Translations under genes and position numbers: made by a program
Notes under the pieces: generated by a model
What the model saw: the letters and a program-made list of their open reading frames with translations, nothing else
What the model was told of the DNA's origin: nothing
Database searches by the model: none
Shown here: positions 11,552-20,900 of the stretch, in pieces
How the letters are laid out: the number at the start of each line of letters is the position of its first letter
How positions within the stretch are numbered: position 1 is the stretch's first letter
DNA from: Akebia trifoliata
Lineage: Eukaryota; Streptophyta; Magnoliopsida; Ranunculales; Lardizabalaceae
DNA length: 64,000 bases
Direction of reading: 5' to 3'
Assembly (NCBI GenBank): GCA_017979445.1
Contig: CM030705.1
Span: forward strand, 12,624,679-12,688,678

Positions 11552-13014
11552 TCCAATATATATAACTTCAAAGAAATTGTCACTTTCACAATTAAAAATG
11601 TAAATTTTATTCTAATGTTCATCAACTTATTAATATTAATCTAAGTTAAAATATTAAGGGGCAATGCAAATCATAACATAATGATGACACTTATTCCAGA
11701 TTCTTTTTATTACAATGTTTCTGATCTGATGATTTGAGAGAGAGAGAAAATGAAGGAGAATATGACATCTCTTTTTTCTTGAGGGTATGGCATCCTTATC
11801 ACATAAAAGAAAAATTAATGCTCTCATTTTACTTTAGAAAAGGGTATGGTATCCTTACTTTCTTTTAGCCTTCATAGAGAGATACTATTTTAACATTTCC
11901 TTAACACCCATATTTACTTACACCTTGAAATTACCTACCCATGGGTAGTCTGGTCTTTTTATTTCTGTGACATTTCAAGTACCCCATCTCTTAAAAAATG
12001 AACCAAACCAACTCAAGTGGTCAATTGCAAGTTAGACCAACTCCAACCCCTCTTCACCTTTCACTCTACCCCCACTTTACTCATCCCACCCACTATTCTG
12101 TATATTTATGAGTCAATCTTCACTTGCTATCTCTTCAGATCCACTGGATGACCTCAACCATCAGTTCCATGAAGAAGTCAACTAATCGGATGGTCAGGAT
12201 CATAATTCAACTAATCTTTTTTTTTTTTTTTTGACCTTTTGAATTATATTCCATCTTGTTTATATACTACAAAACTTCAAAAGTTAAATCACATTCTTCA
12301 ATTTTTATTTTTTATTTTTTATTTTTTTACTTTCTACTTGTTTTTGGTTGTTCTTTATTCTTGGTGATAGTGCTGGAATTTGTTTGGCCTAAAATATGAT
12401 TAATACTCTTATTATTCCATTTGACAATTTAATAACATATGATGAAGTTTGTGGGTGCTTATATCAATAACCTCAACTTGACATAAAATAAGTTTATTTA
12501 CTTTCATATAAGGTCAAACTTTTCAAACCTACTTCTTTTATAGGTGTAAAAGTTAGGTCAGCTCCTAAAATACTAGTTGTTGGCTTGGATATTTTTTTTC
12601 ATAGTTATAACATAGTTCTACTTTTACACTCTACTATGTAGTATCTAAAGCACTACCATACCATAAAAATTTTAGGTAAGTTTTCTATTTAGCTGAGTCA
12701 CTAAATTTACTAAAATACCCTTGTATTTTATTTTATGGTTCATATTATTTCGGCTTCAACTATGTTAATAAATTTTTTTTTTGTTGAGAAAATGCTATTT
12801 GATGGAGAGAATATTTATCACATCAACATCTTTTTTTTTTTTTTTCCTTTATAACACATCAAATAATGAAATTAAATATGATATCTAATCTAGAGTGCAG
12901 ATAACTAATCTATTTTCAGTATTTTGTATATTTTCATTTCTTCTTCTTGAAAGAAACTCTTTGATTTGGTATCTAGTTAAGAGAGCAAAGCTCAAAAAGC
13001 TAGAAAGGGATTGA

Positions 13015-13053
<39 letters not shown>

Positions 13054-13427
13054 CAAAGGTTGGTCGTTTATGTGGTTTACCCTCAAATATGTCCCCCCTT
13101 TAGAATCATTTTCTTGAATGAGTATAAATTGAGATTCAACAGTTGAGATTTATTTTAGAGATCCATGATGTATATTCTCTAGATACATGTTTTATTTTAA
13201 CAGTTGGATTTCACATATACACAATTGAAATTATGTGTGAGCATATGAATTCATCTTTCATGAGTTTATAGATCCTAACCCATTAAAACTCAGCTTTTGT
13301 GCTTATTATTGTTATCAAAATTTGAATGGATAGGAACTAGAGTTGTTCTCAACAATAGAGTCCAAATTTGTACATGGACATAAAATCTAGAAGTCTAGAA
13401 TATATCCATAGACATTTTTTTAAGAGT
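11552..13427. other. Intergenic, no gene recognised
   Basis: AT-rich with poly-T tracts (for example near 12218 and 12830) and a GA microsatellite at 13019-13050. No recognisable protein. Confidence 0.55.
13019..13050. repeat. (GA)n microsatellite
   Basis: About 16 GA units, read directly. Confidence 0.95.
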
Positions 13428-13601
13428 TGTGTTAGAGTGACCTCAAGATTGTATCTCATATGGCACATCATGATGTGAAAGTGTATAGGAACCATAGATA
13501 TTTTTTGACTCGCATGTCGACAAAAAGCATCTATGATTCCTATATACTTTCATGTTAGGATGTGCGAGATGAGGTAAAACCTTGAGGTCACTTCAGCATT
13601 A
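13428..13601. repeat. Hairpin MITE, GAGTGACCTCA family, copy 1
   Basis: The left end reads GTTAGAGTGACCTCAAG and the reverse complement of the right end reads GCTGAAGTGACCTCAAG. The arms continue to pair through stretches matching GTGAAAGTGTATAGGAACCA and the complement of ATGATTCCTATATACTTTCA. Related copies are at 43308-43375 (partial) and 46096-46220. Confidence 0.6.
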
Positions 13602-13865
13602 TTCTCTTTTTGATGTTTCTTTCTTGCCAATATTTTTCTCACAAGATACTTGTGGGAGTATAAAATTTACCCTTTAATCTAGGCAGACATATGACACTAA
13701 TAGATTGTACTTATCTAATCCTATGGTTGAACCGTTACAAATACCGATAGTTTGCCACGAATCCTAAACAATGTGGGAGTAACAAAAGATCTCAATTATG
13801 TGAGAATTACAAACTCTTCTCAATCATTAAAAGTTAAGTCTCTTCAATCAAGGAGCTGTGAAAAA

Positions 13866-13972
13866 GAGAGATTATGTTGCCATACCAACTTTTACTAAGA
13901 GCACCCCAATTCATATGATATCAACAAATTGGCAGGCTCTTAGTAAAAGTTGGTGTGACACTAGAAACTCTC
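13866..13972. repeat. Hairpin MITE, CCAACTTTTACT family, copy 1
   Basis: The left arm carries CATACCAACTTTTACTAAGA. The right arm is its complement (TCTTAGTAAAAGTTGGTGTG). The outer ends GAGAGATT and GAGAGTTT (complement) complete the inverted repeat. Related copies lie at 47016-47129, 47789-47904 and 48965-49092, with fragments near 49290 and 54850. Confidence 0.65.
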
Positions 13973-16320
13973 CAAAAACACTCTTCTTCTACATGGGGAA
14001 AAAGAAGAAGAAGAAGATGAGAGGACAAAGAAAAAATAAGGGAAAAGAAAAGAAAAAGACAAATGAAATATACAAACATCGAAGAAAGAGAAATAAGTCA
14101 GGCCGATTTTATAGGAATTTTGTAGGTTTGACTTGTAAGCGGAAAAATGACATAAATTGATTCAACAACAATGTAGGAACCCAAAAAATCATTTTCTTCG
14201 GGATTAGTAAAGTTACTAAATCAAGGCATAATGACCCGATAAAACCCAAGTCAACTAGGATCAAAATGGATCAGATCAAGCCCAAACATGCTTACTAGGA
14301 GGTTTGGCCTCCTTGATTGACCTCTCAGCCGAACTTGCTTCACTAGGTGGTTCGACCTCCTTGGCTAACCCCTCATCCAAACATGCGTCACTAGGTGGTA
14401 CAACCATCAAACCAAAGAAAAATCCTCGTTAAAACTAAATAAATACTCTTATGTTAAGATACCCAAGTAACAAATTATACATGGTGCCTAAAGGAATCCC
14501 GACTACATAACTTGATTGAGTTAACTTGAAAAATGAGTGGCCATCAAATCAAGTCGATTACATACTTAAGGTCACTTCTTATGTAGGTTACAAGAATCAT
14601 AAGGAATGAGTCTTCATTATCATCAAAAAATATGAGTATATTAATTATCTTCTTTTTACTTTGCATCTAAGTTAAGATCTAACTTGATTGTTGAAGGCTC
14701 CTTAGTCAACACCTTACAAACAAAAACATTGATTATGCACAAGACAAATAATTTATATATGATTCGAAAGTATGCCTATTTCATAAATGTAATACATATC
14801 AAGTCACTATATTCTTAAAAGAATTACAATCCTAGAGATATTTGACTGAAATTTATTTAAGAAATATAAAAAAAATATCCCTATTTGGTTATGTTAGGTT
14901 TTCAGATCATGTCAAGGATCGAATTGCAAATAATTTGGATGGGGAGGGGGACATACTTACAATACTCTAGAAATAATGCTTATAATATTCTAGAATAGTA
15001 GATCACCTCTCTCTAAACCTTGAGTTTGTAATTGCCAATATAGGATAACGAACCTTATCAACAAACTATGTCTCCTAGCTATTGTTTACACCTTTTCTTT
15101 TTCTTTTACAAGTTAATTCATTTTTCTTTTTTCATCTTTATGTATGTGTTGGTATGCTACGTATCCAAAAAATACGATTGTTGGGATGAAATTTGAGAAA
15201 ATTTACCTCCACAATTAGGAAGAGAGAGAAAATAATTGTTAGAAGAAAATGACATTGAAACAATCATTTTTATTTTACGATTGTAAACATAATATTTTCG
15301 TCATGGAACCTCAATGTTTTTTATTTGGAGTCGTCACCATTCTTTTTTGAAAATGGGTGTGAATAGGCATCCAAAATAATTTTGAAAATGATTTTATCAT
15401 TGTAGTGATTCTCATATATGGATAAGGGTATGGTTTACCTAAAATTTAAGTAAGAAGGTCCAGTTAGAAGATGAAAAAGGTGTTAGGCACCCCATCCTCT
15501 CTACCAAAGATACCACCTTTGAAACTTGGCCAAATCTTTTGAAAAATTTAAGAATATAAAAAATACATAAAAATACATGTTTAGAAGTGATGTGTGCAAT
15601 ATTTGAAAATACTCCATTAGAAAAGGGTTTTAATATCAATGTAACATTGTGAACATTCTATGAAAAATGATGACTCATCTAGAGAGATTCTATGGTGGAA
15701 TTCCCTTAATACCATAACCTTAATGCATGTATGCAAGATTAGAAACTTAATGTTTCAACCTCAACAAGAGGGTGACACATTTCTTTATTATTGCCAAGCA
15801 TATGTGAGTGGGTGCATAGATTACAATATTATGCATAAGATATATCATAGAGGAAGAATGCTTCAACCCCTATCCTTTCTACTGAACCAAAGTCCAACTT
15901 CTTGGAGGTGGGAGAATGTGTGCATTACATCCTAAAGAAGTAAGCATAAAATTGGATTTGGAGCGATGGGTTGAAGAAGGCTTGGGAATGCAAAATGATA
16001 TGACATGATGCATATGTACATGTATGTATGAAGAAAAATGTTGAGTGACAATTATTATGCAATGTGGGCTCATTGAAGGGCTTTAAGCTTTTAATTGAAC
16101 TCATCTTGAGATTTAAAAAATTGGACTTTTTCTAATGTGTTCGAGAAAATTAGGGTGTCTACAACGGTGAAGCAGTTGATGGAAGGCACAATAAGCAAAA
16201 ATTCACATAAAATTCTTTGATGCCATACCCTCAGTCCATGTGATGCACTTGTAAGAAGTATTTGTAGTGTGCTCAACGAACCAATGAAATGAATTCCACC
16301 TTTTGATTGTAATAGGAAAA
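13973..16320. other. Intergenic with retroelement-like debris
   Basis: No intact gene. A purine-rich A/G tract lies near 13995-14095. Tandem 48-base units are at 14295-14400. At about 15318-15525 there is a stretch with phrases (GGAGTCGTCACC and later AAGGTGTTAGGCACCCC) that recur in plant LTR retrotransposon non-coding regions; a weaker relative is at 50150-50260. Assignment is tentative. Confidence 0.4.
14295..14400. repeat. Tandem 48-base repeat (two full units plus part)
   Basis: Units start at 14295, 14343 and 14391 with CTAGGAGGTT, CTAGGTGGTT and CTAGGTGGTA. The two full units are each 48 bases and share the CGACCTCCTTGG-like and CCAAACATGC-like blocks with point differences. Confidence 0.75.
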
Positions 16321-16510
16321 GAGTCATGATCCAAAACAGTGTCTACGTGACAAGTTTTGGTTGGTGTTTTAAACATATTGACACCTCAACAAGTCATTTT
16401 CAATTTTTAATATGACATGCAGCCCTTTGTGTGTTAAACTCCAACCAAAACTTGCCACGTAGAAACCGTTTCTTGCTATAAAAATGGGACACCATTCTAG
16501 ATCGTGACTC
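16321..16510. mobile_element. Mutator-like MITE with 9-base target duplication
   Basis: The termini GAGTCATGATC (left) and GAGTCACGATC (right complement) bound 190 bases. Internal arms also pair: ACAAGTTTTGGTTGG against the complement of CCAACCAAAACTTGC. The flanks carry a perfect 9-base duplication ATAGGAAAA at 16312-16320 and 16511-16519. A 9-base duplication is the hallmark of Mutator-like elements. Non-coding. Confidence 0.75.
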
Positions 16511-16940
16511 ATAGGAAAAAATCAAAAAGAGAGTATGTTTTGTATTGGGGGTGAGAGTAATCTTGAGAATAACATTAGGAGGACGAGAAATCATCTTTCC
16601 ATGGGGTGGGATGGAAAAAAACCCTAATTTTACAAACTTTGAATTAGGGAAATTATAATATGCAGTTGTTTATTTTGAAAATAATCTTATATTCTTATAA
16701 GGTCCAATGTTGATTCTAAAAAGATAATTTTTTGATAGTTTATCTTTCCTTTGAAATCTAATTCTCTCTCACTCACTCTATCTCAAACAAACATTCTTCC
16801 TCTTTTGATCTCCCTCCGTCAGCATAATCCCTTTTGTTGGCTCTTTATTTTTTATTTTTTGTTATTTTCTAGGGTCTCTTAGATTTTTCTTATAATCCCT
16901 TTCTAAGAAATTTTAGAGGATAATTTTGGCATCTCTTTAA

Positions 16941-17169
16941 CCCCAAGGGGTTGGCTTAGTGGAAAGTCGAGCTTGATAAGCTCCTTAGGAAGGGTAGGTC
17001 AAGTGTTCGAAACCCCACGAAGCTATGAATTCCTTAAGGCCACCCTCCAAGGTTCGATTGACCCTTGACTCAACCAGTTGAACGTAGGACTTTCCGAGGG
17101 GGCGATGCATGTGACCGTAGGATTAGTCTCACCCGAAAGGTGGGGATGCCCACGATAAGCAAAAAATAA
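16941..17169 (+). mobile_element. tRNA-derived SINE, family 1, copy 1
   Basis: The head has an RNA polymerase III A box (TGGCTTAGTGG, 16952-16962) and B box (GTGTTCGAAACCCC, 17003-17016). A tRNA-unrelated body with TTGACTCAACCAGTTG follows, and the tail is A-rich. The flanks are imperfect duplicates of about 19 bases (AATTTTGGCATCTCTTTAA and AACTTTGGCGTCACTTTAG), as expected of LINE-machinery insertion. A close copy is at 20152-20385. It lies about 0.8 kb upstream of the MUB start codon. Confidence 0.8.
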
Positions 17170-17189
17170 AACTTTGGCGTCACTTTAGT

Positions 17190-17967
17190 GATTAATCATA
17201 ACTAGAGTGTAATATTTAATTTAATTTATTATTGTGCTAGAAATAAAATTTGGTGTGGCAATATAATGTATGTAATATTTTTGCAAAAAACAAAAGGGCA
17301 TTTATGTAAAATTAACTCATTTTCTTCCCTTTAGATTTCAGTCAAATTCAGGAAATAAAAAATCTTGCTTGAAAAGTTGCCATTTGTGTTAGTTTTCTTA
17401 CTTTCAAGTTTCAACAGAAATAAAAGGGACAGTGTGCACGTTAAGCTGTGAGAGCCACATAAGCTTCTTCTTGGAGACAAGCATCCATCGTTTCCCTTTC
17501 TCACCTCATTATAGCAAAAAATCTCACATGGGTTTTTCTTTCTGATCAAATTCACCAATCATGTTTATTTAAATGAAAAATCTTGTTTTGGGTCTCTGGA
17601 TTTATCAGTTTTAATGTTTGTTTGGGGCTAGTAATCAATAGATTTGGTCTGGGTTTGTGGTGGATCTCCTGTTCTCTGAAACAGCAGAAAAAAAAATTGA
17701 TCTTGAATGAGCATATTTTGTGGGCAAGAGAGGATTTTGTGAATCTTCTTATTGAAGAGTTTTATTTGGGTTGTGGTTGATTTTGTCTAAAATGATGAAT
17801 TTCTTCACAAACAAGAAATTCTCTGGTGAAGATCTATTGCTAGATTAAGGAATTTAGAGGGAATTCTTTTAATTTGATTTATAAGAATATAGTTTATTAT
17901 ATTTATTTTTTTGGAGTAAAGATTATGAGAATTTGAATTGGATTTTTTTCTTCAAAAGGTTGTTGTA
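17190..17967 (+). promoter_or_regulatory. MUB gene promoter and 5' leader
   Basis: No coding sequence is recognised between the SINE and the MUB start codon. The context TTGTAATGGCT puts a G after the ATG. The transcription start and any leader intron are not resolved. Confidence 0.4.
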
Positions 17968-20900
17968 ATGGCTGGAGAGGATTTGATTGAGCTTAAATTC
18001 AGGCTTTTCGATGGAACCGACATCGGTCCAAACAAATACAATCCAACTACCACTGTTGCATCTCTGAAAGAAATCATACTTTCTCAATGGCCTCAAGGTT
18101 TGAATTTTTTTTCTTTTTTTCTCTCTTAATTTTATGCATAAATGAATCTTTTTATGTTTGTATTGTTTCAAATTGCTTCCTTATTTGTCCTTTTTTCGCT
18201 CGAGATTCAAAGGGTTGGAACCAATGTTTTGAAGTTCTATATGTAATGTAATAAGGCTTTTTTTGTACTTCCATGTTTTGTATCTTAGGTGGATCTATTG
18301 TGAATCTCTTCTCTTAAAATATATTTAGTGACATCTTTGTTGTAAATTAATCATGATCTATATGGCTCAATTGTCGCCTTTTCTCTATTAAATTTAGAAT
18401 GTTCTTTAGTCTATAAGAGGAATGATTATCATCTCAGATTGTATTTATGGTGTTTCTCTTGATTTCCATCCCCTCCTTCCCTATATCTATATATGTATAT
18501 ATCTCTTCTTCTCTGTGTGGGTGTCTTCAAGGGGTCAATGAGGATTGAATTCATAGCAAGTTAGTTTTTCAATGTGGGGCTAACCATTTGAATCGAGGTG
18601 GTGTTGAAGATTGAGTGATAATTGGAACTTTGGGGATCTTTTGGCGTTTGTTTCCAAGCTTTCATTTATGTTTACAACTTGCTTCAGACTGCAAAACTTG
18701 GGTACATCTGTGATCATGGTTTTAAAACTCGGTTTCGCGTCTCGTCTCACCCAGGCCCGATACCGAGTAGTCTCGGACGAGTTTTCCGATACGTTTGAGA
18801 CATCTTGTTCAAAAAATAAAAAAATTGAACGTGAGTCCTAAATCTCGGTCAAAAACGTGACTTTGTGAGTTGGTCTCGTTCAGCTCCAATACCGAGTTAA
18901 CTCTAGTGATACGTCTCGGTCTCGGACGAGTTTTAAAACCATGTCTGTGATTGAAGTAGTCTGTTTTCATTTGGTTATTTTTCTTCATTTCGTGCTTCTA
19001 TTTTCTCTTACTCATGTTATGTCTCGTTACATTTTAGAAAGAAAGGGTTCTTGAGTTGGTTTTGTAGTTCACACCGATTTTTCGGTTTCTATTTTACTTG
19101 GTTAATGATTTTCTCACTGAAAGCTGTCTTCTTTTTGTAGATAAAGAAAATGGTCCAAAAACAATAAACCATGTAAAGCTTATCAATGCGGGGAAAATAC
19201 TGGAAAATAACAGGACCCTTGCCGAGTCCAGGGTACTGGTCGGTGATCTTCCTGGTGGAGTCATCACTATGCATGTTGTCGTGCAGCCTCCTTTATCAGA
19301 CAAGAACAATGGTACTCTACAAATCACTTAATGTTTCATATTTATTACAGTTATGCAGACACACACACATGCATTCATTTACCCAAATACACAGCACCAC
19401 CTTTTTTTCGCTATGCAAGCGAGATTAGTGGTCAATAATTAGTAGGTGAAGGAGGATTTTGAACCCAGGTCATGGTATCAACACTCACAAACTTTAACCA
19501 ACTTAGCAAGATGGTTATAATCACTAACGTATTGGGAATCAATCACACATCATGGCATGTTTATTTTAATCAGCTGTGTGGATATTATCAATACTTAATT
19601 TCTTTCCTGATATGTTAATTTCTATTTTGATTATACTATAAATATTTCCCAATCCTATTAGCTTGAATAAGTCTTAATATTTAGTTAACATATTTGTTAA
19701 TATTTAAATGGCATCTTGTAAGTTAGCTAAATATATTGAGTGAGTAATGGAAGATGTTCTTGGGGAATCTATGGGAAAAAGTCACACCTGAGGAAACGTG
19801 ATGGTGGAAAGATAAGGTTCAAAAAGTCATTAGAGAAAAAAAAGATCTATTACAAGTTCGTCAAATGACTAGAAATGGATAAAACTTGGAAAAGGTATTA
19901 AAAGCTAAAGAAGAAATGAAAAGAGTGGTAAGTGGAGTATAAATAAGAATATGATGATCTATATGAAAGGTTTGGGACTACAAGTGATAAGTAGCTTTAC
20001 AGTATAGAATATATTGGAGAAAGGAAAACCGAAGACTTAGATTATGTTAATTGCACTAAAGGTGAATATGAGTCTTGGTAAAATATGAAGAAATTAAGAA
20101 AAGGTGGCGGGTTTATTTCCTAAAATAATTAAATAGTAACTACACTGGAGGATACACCCAAGGGGTTGGCCTAGTGGCAAGCTGAGCCTTGATAAGCTCC
20201 TCAAGAAGGGTAAGTCAAGTGTTTGAAACCCCATGAAGCAATGAATTCCTTGGGGCCACCCTCCAGGGTCCGGTTGACCCTTGACTCAACCAGTTGCATG
20301 TAGGACTTTCCAAGGGGGTGGTGTGTGTGACTGTGGGATTAGTCTGACGCGAAGGGTGGGGATACCCATGATAATAATAAAAAAAAACTACACAGGAGGC
20401 TTAGGATTATGTGAAGATATGAGAGATCAGGGCACACACACTTCTATTGAATTAGTGTATTGGAAGTGAAAATAACTCTAGAAAAGATGAAAAGATGTAG
20501 GACTTTAACACCAAATAACGTTTTGATAGAACTACGGAAGTAAATGGGATATATTGAATTTTCTTAGCTAACCAAGTTGTTCAGTAATATTCTGAAGACA
20601 AAAGATATCATACGAATGCAAAAAGGAAAGTACCTAGTAATGGTAAAGGAACAAAGGAAACATATTGAGTTACATTAAATACTGGGCGTCAAATTTATGA
20701 GTGATACTATGAAATTATGAGAAAGAGTGATGGAACAAAGATTAAGGAAAATAATATATCAGATAACCAATTAGATTTTATGACAAGGAGGTTAACCATC
20801 AAAACCATATTTCTACTTAGACAAATGATGGAGAAGTGCAGGGAATTATCTTCATTCTATTCTACAGAAATATGGAGAAATTGAGAAGGATGTTGTCAAC

